Of a stretch of 36,818 bases of DNA, positions 1-8,357 are shown one piece after another. Position numbers and translations under genes: made by a program. How positions within the stretch are numbered: position 1 is the stretch's first letter; every line of letters starts with the position of its first letter. The stretch is taken from the NCBI GenBank assembly GCA_949299335.1, contig CASGAD010000003.1, positions 1-36,818 of the forward strand, given 5' to 3'. The notes under the pieces are model-generated. The model was not told the origin of the DNA. It saw only the letters and a list, made by a program, of their open reading frames with translations, and made no database searches. The stretch comes from an uncultured bacterium. GTDB taxonomy: Bacteria > Bacillota_I > Bacilli_A > RFN20 > CAG-826.

Positions 1-70
1 ATATTGATTTTTTAGTTTAAAACACAAAAATGATAAATTTTTAAGTTTTAATTCTAAATGAATAGATAAA

Positions 71-1318
71 TTACTTTGCAAAATTAACTTCTTTTAAATG
101 ATTTAATAAATCGTTTTTTAAATTTTCCTTTAATTTCAGGAATCTTAAATCCTCATACTTTGCACTAACTAAAGCCAAATGAATTACATCTTTTTCTATA
201 TAATAAATTGCATCATAGTCTTTGGAAAGGTAGAAAATCTCTAGTTCAGAAAAATCTTTTCCCTTAAAATATTTAGTTAATTCTTTATCATGGTCTGCAT
301 TAACTATAAATTCTTTAATTAAGAAATCTTTATTAATATGATACACATAATAATAGTCTTGATTTTGATAAGCCAGTGAAATTAGCTCATACATTGAATA
401 ATTTGGATTACTCTTTGCCACTATTTTTAAAGTGTCGATTAATGTATTTCCATCACTTAATAAAGTTTCAAATTCTTCGTTTACTTGACCTTTTGTTTTA
501 GGGATGTTATGTGAAGTTAAAAATATTTTTATAAAATTTTCATCAATAAAAGCATCGAATATTGGAAGATTAGAATATATCTTTAAATACTCAATTAACA
601 CTCTTAATGCAGATATAGTTGATGCATCTTTTAAATCGTAATAACGATGTTTTTTATTATGCAATCTAACATCAATATAATAATCTAAATCACTTTTCTT
701 TTTATCAGTATTTTCAGCAAAGTTAGCTTTCTTATTAAATAGGTAGGTAAAATAATGTACGTTGATTGGAAGTACAAAGTTTAAATCGTTTTTCTTAAAA
801 AATTTATTTAGCTCGTCAATCGAAACATCTACATCATATTCTTCTTCGTTTAATCTGTCTTTAGAGATGACAAGTTCCCCATTCTTAGAAAATACACTCA
901 CTTTTTCAATATAATTAGTTTTATATTTTTCATCTTTATCTAACATTTCATCCTTAACTTTTAAAGTAGAAGCACTTCTTCCAGGAACTAATTTTGCTAA
1001 ATCAGATATAAAATCATTGTAAAATTCAGGATAATGAGAGTAACCATTAAAATCTAGAATCTCTCTATTCTTAAAAGTAATTTTAATGCGATAATCAATT
1101 TGATCTTTGACTCTAAAAGGGTACATCGTATCAACGGTTAAATTCTTAAAATCAAATTTTCTAAAAATAGCATCTACATCTTCTTTGTATAAAGAAAATG
1201 TTTTATTTTCTTTTCTGATTTTAAAAATAAATGCCCCTTCTTCAAGTTCTATAGAATACGCTCTAACCCTATCTTTATTTCCTAATTCTTTGTATTCAAA
1301 CTTTATTACATCTTCCAT
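71..1318 (-). CDS. Unrecognised 415-aa protein with two similar modules
   Basis: I do not recognise a family. The protein is soluble and acidic/lysine-rich, with no signal peptide or membrane segment. Residues about 45-112 and about 168-248 look like two copies of one alpha/beta module: each has an acidic helix, a YRI/YID-type strand, a short turn with basic residues, an aromatic strand (LDFNGYSHY; RYYDLKD) and then a helix ending FISDL or LIEYL. The C-terminal 150 residues are rich in Tyr, Asp and Lys. The ATG at 1318 is the only reasonable start. An AAGGGG lies at 1330-1335, rather far (11 nt) from the ATG, and an extended -10 box lies at 1346-1354. It stands alone downstream of mntR's terminator. 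Confidence 0.75.
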   Translation of the reverse strand: MEDVIKFEYKELGNKDRVRAYSIELEEGAFIFKIRKENKTFSLYKEDVDAIFRKFDFKNLTVDTMYPFRVKDQIDYRIKITFKNREILDFNGYSHYPEFYNDFISDLAKLVPGRSASTLKVKDEMLDKDEKYKTNYIEKVSVFSKNGELVISKDRLNEEEYDVDVSIDELNKFFKKNDLNFVLPINVHYFTYLFNKKANFAENTDKKKSDLDYYIDVRLHNKKHRYYDLKDASTISALRVLIEYLKIYSNLPIFDAFIDENFIKIFLTSHNIPKTKGQVNEEFETLLSDGNTLIDTLKIVAKSNPNYSMYELISLAYQNQDYYYVYHINKDFLIKEFIVNADHDKELTKYFKGKDFSELEIFYLSKDYDAIYYIEKDVIHLALVSAKYEDLRFLKLKENLKNDLLNHLKEVNFAK

Positions 1319-1345
1319 ATAGTCTAATACCCCTTCTCGTTTCTT

Positions 1346-1354
1346 ATTATATCA
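1346..1354 (-). promoter_or_regulatory. Extended -10 promoter of the 415-aa gene
   Basis: On the minus strand the sequence reads TGATATAAT, a consensus TATAAT with the TGn extension, about 28 nt before the ATG at 1318. The same ATTTGATATAATAA string precedes the macro-domain gene near 12384-12394. No good -35 is visible. Confidence 0.5.
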
Positions 1355-1390
1355 AATTAAGCCTAAATTAAGCATGAGAAAGAAATATAA

Positions 1391-1430
1391 ATAAAAAATC
1401 CAAGTTTGTAGCGTTTATAAAACCTGGATT
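1391..1430 (-). terminator. Rho-independent terminator of the mntP-mntR unit
   Basis: An 11-bp stem, arms 1397-1407 and 1420-1430, contains one G-U pair when read on the minus strand and is followed there by a run of T. It lies just downstream of the mntR stop. Confidence 0.85.
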
Positions 1431-1453
1431 AATTAATTAGTCCCTAAAAATAT

Positions 1454-1831
1454 TTAGTAGTCGCATTTTGACAAATATTTTTCTAATGCTGCAAAAGTTT
1501 CATCACTTAAATCGTGTTCAATTTTACATGCATCTTCTTCTGCAACCTTTTTATTTACGCCAATACTTTCAAAAAATCTAGTTAACATTTTATGCTTCTT
1601 GTATGTGGCTTTTGCGATTTCAATTCCGGACTCTGTTAATGTAATTTGTCCAGTTTCTCTATTAAAAATTATAAAATTTTTCTCTTCTAATTTTTTCATC
1701 GCAATACTAACACTAGGCTTAGAAAAATTCATAAAATGGGCTATATCAATAGATCTAACAAAACCATTTTGCTCAATTAACATTAAAATCTTTTCTAAAT
1801 AATCTTCTTCAGATTCATGATTTCTTTTCAT
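1454..1831 (-). CDS. mntR: DtxR/MntR-family metal-dependent repressor
   Basis: A 125-aa metalloregulator made of an N-terminal winged helix-turn-helix (about 8-72) and a metal-binding dimerisation helix region (about 75-125), without the SH3-like third domain of DtxR. It is somewhat shorter than Bacillus MntR (about 142 aa). Putative ligands are Asp10 and Glu13 in EEDYLEKI, His80 in KKHKML, and Cys102, Glu105, His106 in ACKIEHDLS. Asp at position 10 is MntR-like, while Cys at 102 is the DtxR-like residue where MntR has Glu. The gene follows the manganese exporter mntP by 50 bp with no terminator between, which supports a manganese role. AGGAGC lies 6 nt before the ATG. Confidence 0.9.
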   Translation of the reverse strand: MKRNHESEEDYLEKILMLIEQNGFVRSIDIAHFMNFSKPSVSIAMKKLEEKNFIIFNRETGQITLTESGIEIAKATYKKHKMLTRFFESIGVNKKVAEEDACKIEHDLSDETFAALEKYLSKCDY

Positions 1832-1881
1832 TTTTTTGCTCCTAATAGAATTATATTAACACAAATATTGCAAACTAACAT

Positions 1882-2502
1882 TTAAATCGCTTCTATCAAA
1901 AATTTAATAGCCAAACACAAAAAAATAAGTCCGCTGATAAGTGGTGCAAATCTTTCAATCTTATCTCCAATTTTTTTGCCTAAAAGTAAACTAATAAAAG
2001 AAAGGATGAATGTAACAACACCAATAATCACAAAAGTTATCATTGCATCATAGATTGTTTGATTTACATTAATAAATCCAATCGTTAACGCATCAATCGA
2101 TGTAGCGATATCTTGAATAAAAACTTCAACATAGTTTATGTGTTTATGAATTACTAAATTATCTTCATTTTTAAACTTTTTTCTTTCTAAATGTTCTTTA
2201 ACTCCATCATAAAAAGACTTTAAAGAAAGAAATAATAAAACTCCAAAAGCAATCCAAGGAATATAGTCTACAACATAATCTTTAATACTATAACCAAGGA
2301 AGTAGCCAATAACTGGCATAATAAATTGAAAAAATCCAAATGAAAACGGTATCAAAACCGATTTCAATTTTCCCATTCTATTATCTTTTATACCATCGCT
2401 AGCAGATGCGCACATTGAATCTGCTGCCATTGAAACACCTAATGTAAAAGCTCCAAAATAATCCATGTAAGGTATTGTAGAAAAAATAGAACTATTTGTC
2501 AT
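1882..2502 (-). CDS. mntP: Manganese efflux pump MntP
   Basis: An MntP (YebN, DUF204) family integral membrane protein that exports Mn2+ across the cytoplasmic membrane. It has 206 aa and about six membrane helices, with a charged cytoplasmic loop around 98-120 between two 3-helix halves. The duplicated intramembrane signatures are visible: MAADSMCASASDG in helix 1 and ATSIDALTIGF in helix 4, carrying the conserved Asp residues. It is longer at the N-terminus than typical members (about 185 aa); a second ATG at codon 13 is possible. Neither start has a Shine-Dalgarno. It is probably co-transcribed with the downstream mntR. The short upstream gap is largely taken by the proS terminator, so there is no room for the yybP-ykoY Mn riboswitch often found here. 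Confidence 0.92.
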   Translation of the reverse strand: MTNSSIFSTIPYMDYFGAFTLGVSMAADSMCASASDGIKDNRMGKLKSVLIPFSFGFFQFIMPVIGYFLGYSIKDYVVDYIPWIAFGVLLFLSLKSFYDGVKEHLERKKFKNEDNLVIHKHINYVEVFIQDIATSIDALTIGFINVNQTIYDAMITFVIIGVVTFILSFISLLLGKKIGDKIERFAPLISGLIFLCLAIKFLIEAI

Positions 2503-2546
2503 TTATTAATTAAAAAGAATTTCATTTTTACTCTTATAATTACTAT

Positions 2547-2581
2547 TTAAAAAAGAGTTAGATAACAGCCTAACTCTTTTT
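2547..2581 (-). terminator. Terminator of proS
   Basis: Perfect 11-bp stem AAAAGAGTTAG / CTAACTCTTTT with an 8-nt loop. U-rich flanks on both strands suggest bidirectional use, but only the minus-strand proS needs it. Confidence 0.88.
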
Positions 2582-2584
2582 GCA

Positions 2585-4012
2585 CTAATATGCTTTTGCA
2601 AATAATACCACGTATTTTGCTTTTTTCCCGCAAATCGGACATTTATCGTCAAATTCTACCTGATCAAATGGTATGCATCTTGCAGTAGCATTTGTTAATT
2701 CTTTAATTTTATCTTCACATGCTTGATCACCACACCACATCATCTTTGCATATCCACATTTATCAACAACTTCCTTAAGTTCTTCAAAAGTATGAACTTC
2801 TTTAATATTAGCTAATAAATTCTTCAATGCGGCATTATACATCTCTTTATGAATAGTGGCTAATAAATCTTTAACTAAATCACTAATATTATTTAATTCA
2901 TATTTAGTTCTTGTTCCATCGTTTCTTTTATGAATCATACAACAATTATTAGCTAAATCTTTTGGTCCAACTTCAATTCTTAAAGGAACACCCTTCATCT
3001 CATATTCGCTAAATTTCCATCCAGGTGTTTTATCACTATCATCTAATTTTACTCTAAATCCGGCATTGATTAATTCATCTCTAATTTCTTTTGCCTTAGC
3101 TAAAACTCCAGGTTCATTCATTTTAATAGGAACAATTACTACTTGGATAGGTGCTACATAAGGAGGTAACACCAAACCATTATCATCGCCATGAACCATT
3201 ATAATAGATCCAATTAATCGTGTAGAAACACCCCAACTAGTTTGATATGGATTTTTTATCTTTCCATCTTTATCTAAGTATTGGATTCCAAATGCTTTTG
3301 AAAAACCATTTCCAAAATAATGAGTCGTTCCGCTTTGTAAAGCTTTCCCATCATGCATCAAAGCTTCTATTGAATATGTCTCTAAAGCTCCAGCAAATTT
3401 TTCTTTTTCTGTTTTTCTTCCTTTAACAAATGGCACTGCAAGTAAATCTTTTCCCATTTTATCGTAAATTTCAAGCATTCTTAAAGTCTCTTGTCTAGCT
3501 TCATCTTCGCTTGCATGCATTGTATGACCTTCTTGCCGTAAGAATTCACTTCCTCTTAAAAATGGTCTCGTAGTCTTTTCCCATCTTACAACAGAACACC
3601 ATTGGTTATAAAGTTTAGGTAAGTCTCTATAAGAATTAATAATATGAGAATAATGTTCGCAAAATAAACATTCACTTGTAGGTCTAATAATTAATCTATC
3701 TTGAATTTCTTGTCCACCACCAATAGTAGCAATTAAACATTCTGGGGCAAATCCTTCAACATGATCTTTTTCTTTTTGAAAAAGAGACTCATTAATAACA
3801 AGTGGCAAATAAACATTTTCATGCCCTGTCTTTTTAAATTCTTTATCTAAATAATGTTGAATTTCTTCCCAAATCGCATAACCATATGGTCTATAGATTA
3901 TAAAGCCCTTAACAGCTGAATAATCCATTAATTCAGCCTTTTTGCACACATCTGTATACCATCTAGCAAAATCTTCATCTCTACTAGTAATTGATTTATT
4001 TTTGATATCCAT
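2585..4012 (-). CDS. proS: Prolyl-tRNA synthetase, archaeal/eukaryotic type
   Basis: Class II aminoacyl-tRNA synthetase that charges tRNA-Pro. The 475-aa form lacks the bacterial editing insertion and has the archaeal-type C-terminal zinc domain: CGDQAC followed by CPICG before the terminal tyrosine (LFAKAY). Class II motif 2 is visible (RWEKTTRPFLRGSEFLRQEGHT, split here as RWEKT and RPFLRGSEF), and motif 3 lies near SWGVSTRLIG. I chose the ATG at 4012 because GAGGG lies 7-8 nt upstream of it and the protein then begins in the usual way before ITSRDEDFARWY. An in-frame ATG at 4027 overlaps the preceding gene by 4 nt. It is probably co-transcribed with that upstream membrane protein. This ProRS type is common in Firmicutes and Mollicutes. 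Confidence 0.96.
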   Translation of the reverse strand: MDIKNKSITSRDEDFARWYTDVCKKAELMDYSAVKGFIIYRPYGYAIWEEIQHYLDKEFKKTGHENVYLPLVINESLFQKEKDHVEGFAPECLIATIGGGQEIQDRLIIRPTSECLFCEHYSHIINSYRDLPKLYNQWCSVVRWEKTTRPFLRGSEFLRQEGHTMHASEDEARQETLRMLEIYDKMGKDLLAVPFVKGRKTEKEKFAGALETYSIEALMHDGKALQSGTTHYFGNGFSKAFGIQYLDKDGKIKNPYQTSWGVSTRLIGSIIMVHGDDNGLVLPPYVAPIQVVIVPIKMNEPGVLAKAKEIRDELINAGFRVKLDDSDKTPGWKFSEYEMKGVPLRIEVGPKDLANNCCMIHKRNDGTRTKYELNNISDLVKDLLATIHKEMYNAALKNLLANIKEVHTFEELKEVVDKCGYAKMMWCGDQACEDKIKELTNATARCIPFDQVEFDDKCPICGKKAKYVVLFAKAY

Positions 4013-4023
4013 AGTAATTTCCC

Positions 4024-5802
4024 TCATTTCTTATACATATTCAAAAGTTTTTTCACAACTCTCTTATCAACTGGCATTAACATTGGTGAGGTCTCTGCGA
4101 TAACCTCACTAGAGAATAAATATACTCCACTTTTAACCAATAATTCAACTTCATTCCATGAAGTAGAATTAACACTTACAATTGGAGTCTTAAATTTAAC
4201 AAGTTTATCTAACATAGCTCTTGTAACTAAGAATTCTCTATTTTCACCTTTTGTCCCACCTTGCGGTTTGGTATTTATCATAAATCCATCAAACAAACTA
4301 TAGGTTGCACTTCTTAGATTATAGTCTCCGTTGTTTATAGTAACGTAAACTTCATAATCTCTAGATTGTAATGTTTTAATATTATTAATAAGTGTTACAT
4401 TTGTTTCACTATCAACAAAATCATTATTTTGAATAATTACTGCAATTTTAGTATTAGTAGCTAGATTCATGTGTGGAAGACTCCTAAGCACATATTGTAT
4501 TTCATGTATTTTAATAGGTATAAAAAGCCTCAAATTGTTATTATCTTTTTCGTTATTAAATGTAGGAATCATTTTTCTAGTAATCATAGAAAATAATTCT
4601 TTATCTAAATTATATTTAAGAGCATATTTTTTAACTTCATCTATTGTTTCAAAAATAGAGCCTTTTGGTCTGACTTTTGCGATATATCCTAAAGTTAAAA
4701 CACGTTTATTTGCTATTTTTACTAATGGTGAAAACCCTAGATTTATAAGTTGCATCCTAATAATTTTATTAACTTCAGCTTTATAGCTTTCTTCAACATT
4801 TCTATTTTCTCGATTATCGTTTTTATATAAAAGAAAATCTTTTCCATCATCTCTCATTAAGTGAGAAACGTTTTTAAGAGTTTCGTGAGCTTTTATAAAA
4901 TCACTATCTAATTCAGAAGTTTTACTTCCAACAATGGAAAATTCGTAAAAGGTTTTGAATCCATGAACTTCTAATATTTCATTAATGGATCTCACCATAG
5001 ATTTCATTTCTCTGTTAATTTGAAAATCATTTTGCCATTTTGTATTCAATACTGTCATTTCTAAAGGGTTATCATCGTTTAATAAAACATAGAAAGATAG
5101 AGCGTTTTTCTTTTGATATATAGCATTTAAAACAATGTATCGATATTCGTATTCATTAATTCTAGGATTAGTGTTTGCTTTTCTATAAAAGTCTATAATG
5201 TATATACTGCCTTTTTGAAATAAACCATGTGCATAAAACCTCGCTATTTCACTAACAAGAAAAGTATCTTTTTTAAAAATTCCCTTTTTAATACGATTGT
5301 ATTCACTAGGTAAATTGTTTAATAAAACACTATCTAGATAAATCATGCCCTTAGCTTTATCAATAACATTTACATTAAATAAAATACGTGAACAATATGA
5401 TTTAATTTGATCTTGCATCTTAATATCAGTAATAAAAGTTAATTTGTCAGGTGTTAAGATTTCGTTTTGTTGATACATATCTAAGAGCCAGTTATTGAAT
5501 TTGTTTTGTTCTTTATCCTCAAGCATCTTTAAAAAATCAGTGTATGAAATTTTAATAATATCTTTTAAATTTCTAAAACTAAAATATTCAACGCTTTGTG
5601 ATTTGAAATCAATGATAAAAGTCCTGTTTATATTAAATTTACGTTTTAAATATTCGCTATATTCAATTTCCTTTTTCTTGGTTACTAAAATAGTTATAAC
5701 TAGCGAAATAAGTCCAACTGAAAGTACAACAATGATAAAAATTAAGAATGGCATTGCGCCATCTTGAATATTTTGTAGCGTGCTGAAAAAAGGTATTTTC
5801 AT
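4024..5802 (-). CDS. Membrane-anchored degenerate GGDEF-EAL-like protein
   Basis: 592 aa. One N-terminal membrane helix (about 18-41) is followed by a PAS-like segment (about 75-130). A GGDEF-like fold follows (about 190-335): IYIIDFYRKAN fits the first strand, and EFSIVGSKTS plus a helix and GKDFLLYKND fit the SIGxA-to-Gxxxxxxy tail. A C-terminal EAL-like barrel follows (about 345-590). No GGDEF motif is present, and the EAL position reads GYIAKVR, so the catalytic Glu is lost. The late strands LFDGFMINTK and TPIVSVNSTSWNEVELL fit EAL strands 6-7. It is therefore probably a receptor or scaffold rather than an enzyme. The domain reading is inference from fold pattern. The start at 5802 is preferred because a -10 box precedes it and the membrane helix follows; an upstream ATG lies at 5838. 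The stop is TGA. Confidence 0.72.
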   Translation of the reverse strand: MKIPFFSTLQNIQDGAMPFLIFIIVVLSVGLISLVITILVTKKKEIEYSEYLKRKFNINRTFIIDFKSQSVEYFSFRNLKDIIKISYTDFLKMLEDKEQNKFNNWLLDMYQQNEILTPDKLTFITDIKMQDQIKSYCSRILFNVNVIDKAKGMIYLDSVLLNNLPSEYNRIKKGIFKKDTFLVSEIARFYAHGLFQKGSIYIIDFYRKANTNPRINEYEYRYIVLNAIYQKKNALSFYVLLNDDNPLEMTVLNTKWQNDFQINREMKSMVRSINEILEVHGFKTFYEFSIVGSKTSELDSDFIKAHETLKNVSHLMRDDGKDFLLYKNDNRENRNVEESYKAEVNKIIRMQLINLGFSPLVKIANKRVLTLGYIAKVRPKGSIFETIDEVKKYALKYNLDKELFSMITRKMIPTFNNEKDNNNLRLFIPIKIHEIQYVLRSLPHMNLATNTKIAVIIQNNDFVDSETNVTLINNIKTLQSRDYEVYVTINNGDYNLRSATYSLFDGFMINTKPQGGTKGENREFLVTRAMLDKLVKFKTPIVSVNSTSWNEVELLVKSGVYLFSSEVIAETSPMLMPVDKRVVKKLLNMYKK

Positions 5803-5809
5803 ATTTGTT

Positions 5810-5817
5810 ATTTTATA
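5810..5817 (-). promoter_or_regulatory. -10 box next to the start of the GGDEF-EAL-like gene
   Basis: The minus strand reads TATAAAAT just before the ATG at 5802. The hexamer TAAAAT ends 7 nt from the ATG and TATAAA ends 9 nt from it. There is no Shine-Dalgarno, so the transcript may be leaderless. Confidence 0.4.
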
Positions 5818-5869
5818 ACAAATACTGGCAAATCTCAAATTTATATATGCAGAAGGTATTTTTTATTTG

Positions 5870-5875
5870 TATAAT
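5870..5875 (+). promoter_or_regulatory. -10 box of tRNA-Ser(CGA)
   Basis: TATAAT lies 9 nt upstream of the first base of the tRNA. No clear -35 hexamer is visible. Confidence 0.5.
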
Positions 5876-5884
5876 ATGTTTTAC

Positions 5885-5973
5885 GGAGAAATACCCAAGC
5901 GGCTGAAGGGGTCAGTTTCGAAAACTGATAGAGGTGAAAGCCTGCGGGGGTTCAAATCCCCCTTTCTCCGCCA
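5885..5973 (+). tRNA. tRNA-Ser(CGA)
   Basis: The 7-bp acceptor stem GGAGAAA / TTTCTCC is followed by discriminator G and an encoded CCA. Anticodon stem TCAGT/ACTGA closes the loop TTCGAAA, giving anticodon CGA, which reads UCG. A long variable arm and the T-arm GGGGGTTCAAATCCCCC are typical of tRNA-Ser. The acceptor and T arms are nearly identical to the tRNA-Ser(GGA) at 30606. Confidence 0.97.
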
Positions 5974-5984
5974 TATTGTTTGTA

Positions 5985-6012
5985 AAGTAATGATTATATC
6001 GTTACTTTTTTT
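5985..6012 (+). terminator. Terminator of tRNA-Ser(CGA)
   Basis: Stem AAGTAATGA / TCGTTACTT (9 bp with one G-U) with a 5-nt loop and a run of T, 12 nt after the tRNA CCA end. Confidence 0.85.
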
Positions 6013-6020
6013 AATTTCAT

Positions 6021-6054
6021 AAAAAAAGGCGCACAAATTGGTGCGTCCTTTTTT
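6021..6054 (-). terminator. Terminator of the nfnAB operon
   Basis: A GC-rich stem (GGCGCAC / GTGCGTCC, one bulge) is flanked by A-run and T-run arms. It lies 16 nt past the nfnB stop, and its symmetry would let it work on both strands. Confidence 0.85.
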
Positions 6055-6069
6055 ATAATTTAAGTTACT

Positions 6070-7482
6070 TTATTTAGCACTTAATTCTTCATCAATTGCT
6101 TTAGCAGCTGCTTTACCAGCTCCCATAGCTAATATAACAGTAGCGGCTCCAGTGACAGCATCACCACCAGCATAAACGTGATCACGTGATGTTAAACCAG
6201 ATTCACCTTTAGTAATGATACATCCGTGAGGATTTGTTTCAAGACCTTCGGTTGTATGTTTAATTAATGGATTTGGAGATGTGCCGATTGAGCAAATAAC
6301 ACAGTCAACATCAAGTGTTCTATATTGTCCTGTTCCGACTGGTCTTCTTCTTCCACCTGCATCAGGTTCACCAAGTTCCATAATCTCAACTTTAATTTTA
6401 GAAACTAAATGTGTCTCAGGATCACCGATAATTTCAACTGGATTATTGAGCAATTGGAAATCAACTCCTTCTTCCATAGCGTGATGAACTTCTTCTTTTC
6501 TAGCTGGGAGTTCTTCTAAACTTCTACGATAAATAATGTAAACGTGCTCGGCGCCTAATCTTAAAGCACATCTAGCAGCATCCATAGCAACATTTCCACC
6601 ACCAATAACAGCAACATTTTTAGCGTGTTCAATAGGTGTATTACTATCTTCACGATAAGCTTTCATTAAATTTGTTCTTGTAAGATATTCATTAGCGGAA
6701 TAGACACCTTTTAAATTCTCTCCAGGAATTCCCATAAATCTTGGAAGTCCTGCTCCAGAACCAATAAAAATTGCCTCAAAATGATATTCTTGCAATAATT
6801 CATCAATAGTAATTACTCTTCCAATTACCATGTTTGTTTCGATCTTAACACCTAAAGCTTTTAAGCCATCGACTTCTTTTTGAACAATTGACTTTGGCAA
6901 TCTAAATTCAGGAATACCATAAACAAGAACACCACCAGCCAAGTGCAAAGCTTCGAAAATAGTTACATCATAGCCTTTCTTAGCTAAATCACCTGCACAA
7001 GTTAAGCCTGAAGGTCCAGAACCAATAACAGCAACTTTGTGGCCGTTAGAAACTGGTTTTTTAACTTCGTTTTTTGCATGAGCATTGTGGTAATCAGCAA
7101 CAAAACGCTCTAATCTTCCGATAGCAACAGGCTCACTTCCAGCTTTTAATCCTCTTGTACATTTCATTTCACACTGAGTCTCTTGAGGACAAACTCTACC
7201 GCAAACTGCTGGTAAAGAACTAGACTCAGAAATAATGTTATATGCTTCTTCAAAATTGCCTAAAGCAACTTGATGAATAAATCCTGGAATATTGATATTA
7301 ACAGGACAATGTGCAATACATGGTGTATTTGGGCATCCTAAACATCTTTTTGCTTCATCAATAGCCATTTCCTCTGTGTAACCTTCAGCAACTTCTTTAA
7401 AGTTGTGAGCTCTTACCTTTGGATCTTGGCTTGGCATAGGATTCTTTTTAGGAGCCATATTTGGCTTATATTCCTTAAACAT
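6070..7482 (-). CDS. nfnB: NfnB / GltD-like FAD- and Fe-S-containing NADPH oxidoreductase subunit
   Basis: The large subunit of NADH-dependent reduced ferredoxin:NADP+ oxidoreductase, homologous to the small subunit of glutamate synthase (often annotated gltA). 470 aa. N-terminal 4Fe-4S ligands are in CLGCPNTPCIAHCPVN and CGRVCPQETQCEMKC (about 47-110). A first dinucleotide fold with AVIGSGPSGLTCAG (about 150) binds FAD, and a second with AVIGGGNVAMDAAR (about 290) binds NADP(H). C-terminal YAGGDAVTGAATV contacts FAD. Its ATG overlaps the nfnA stop as TAATG, so the two are translationally coupled. No GltB-type large glutamate synthase subunit is nearby, and the NfnA partner makes Nfn/transhydrogenase the better call. 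The complex is cytosolic and balances NADH, NADPH and ferredoxin in anaerobes. Confidence 0.93.
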   Translation of the reverse strand: MFKEYKPNMAPKKNPMPSQDPKVRAHNFKEVAEGYTEEMAIDEAKRCLGCPNTPCIAHCPVNINIPGFIHQVALGNFEEAYNIISESSSLPAVCGRVCPQETQCEMKCTRGLKAGSEPVAIGRLERFVADYHNAHAKNEVKKPVSNGHKVAVIGSGPSGLTCAGDLAKKGYDVTIFEALHLAGGVLVYGIPEFRLPKSIVQKEVDGLKALGVKIETNMVIGRVITIDELLQEYHFEAIFIGSGAGLPRFMGIPGENLKGVYSANEYLTRTNLMKAYREDSNTPIEHAKNVAVIGGGNVAMDAARCALRLGAEHVYIIYRRSLEELPARKEEVHHAMEEGVDFQLLNNPVEIIGDPETHLVSKIKVEIMELGEPDAGGRRRPVGTGQYRTLDVDCVICSIGTSPNPLIKHTTEGLETNPHGCIITKGESGLTSRDHVYAGGDAVTGAATVILAMGAGKAAAKAIDEELSAK

Positions 7483-8330
7483 TATTTTGCCTCCTTTTTG
7501 AAAAGATTACATTTTGCTTCATCATAAGCTTTCTTTTCAAATGCTTTATACATAGTTCCTCTTTGCATTGCTTCATCGAAATCAACTTTATAAGCATCAA
7601 AATCTGGTCCATCAACACAAGCGAATTTTGTCTCTCCGCCAACTGTTAATCTACAACATCCACACATACCAGTTCCGTCAATCATAATTGGGTTCATTGA
7701 ACATACGCATTCTGGGACATTATATTTTTTACATGTTTGAGTTACAAATTTCATCATGATAACAGGTCCGATACAAATAACCTTGTCAAATTTCTCACCT
7801 TTAGATAGTAATTCTTCTAATGGTACACAAACATTTCCCTTGTTTCCGTTTGAACCATCATCAGTCATTTCATAATATTTTCCTGGGGCAGATGCAGCGA
7901 ATTCATCATGCAAAATAATTAAATCTTTGTTTCTAAAACCTGCTATTGCAGTAACATCTTTACCTGCATCATGGAAAGCCTTAGCAATAGGATATGCAAT
8001 TGCTGTTCCTAAACCACCTCCAACGACACATACTTTTTCTCCAGTCAATTCGGTAGGTCTTCCTAATGGACCAACAAAGTCGTGTAAACAGTCTCCGACT
8101 TCAAGTTTGTTTAATTTATAGGTAGAAGCACCAACAATTTGGAAAATTATTGTTACTGTTCCTTTCTCCCTATCGTATCCTCCAACTGTAAGAGGGATTC
8201 TTTCCCCTTCCTCATCAACTCTCAAAATAATGAATTGTCCAGGTTGTGCTTTTTTAGCAACGGCTGGAGCTTCAATTTCAAGAAGTGTTTCAGTAGGATT
8301 GAATACGTGTTTTCTAACAATCTTATACAT
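7482..8330 (-). CDS. nfnA: NfnA-type ferredoxin-NADP+ reductase subunit
   Basis: 282-aa partner of NfnB, with the dihydroorotate-dehydrogenase electron-transfer (PyrK-like) fold. The N-terminal beta-barrel binds FAD (RIPLTVGGYD, about 50-60). The nucleotide fold with CVVGGGLGTAIAYPIAKAF (about 100) binds NAD(H). A C-terminal 2Fe-2S site is seen in ECVCSMNP, GTGMCGCCRLTVGG and FACVDGP. Family precedent (Thermotoga and Clostridium Nfn) gives electron bifurcation between NADH, ferredoxin and NADPH. AAAGGAG lies 8 nt before the ATG. The promoter region carries a 19-bp palindrome overlapping the -10 box, so the operon is probably under a dedicated regulator. Confidence 0.93.
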   Translation of the reverse strand: MYKIVRKHVFNPTETLLEIEAPAVAKKAQPGQFIILRVDEEGERIPLTVGGYDREKGTVTIIFQIVGASTYKLNKLEVGDCLHDFVGPLGRPTELTGEKVCVVGGGLGTAIAYPIAKAFHDAGKDVTAIAGFRNKDLIILHDEFAASAPGKYYEMTDDGSNGNKGNVCVPLEELLSKGEKFDKVICIGPVIMMKFVTQTCKKYNVPECVCSMNPIMIDGTGMCGCCRLTVGGETKFACVDGPDFDAYKVDFDEAMQRGTMYKAFEKKAYDEAKCNLFKKEAK

Positions 8331-8357
8331 TTTTTAACTCCTTTGTTTTACGTTTAA

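Noticed and set aside
2503-2584. Possible manganese (yybP-ykoY) riboswitch before mntP.
   Set aside because: The gap is mostly the proS terminator and AT-rich sequence; no aptamer-sized structure fits.
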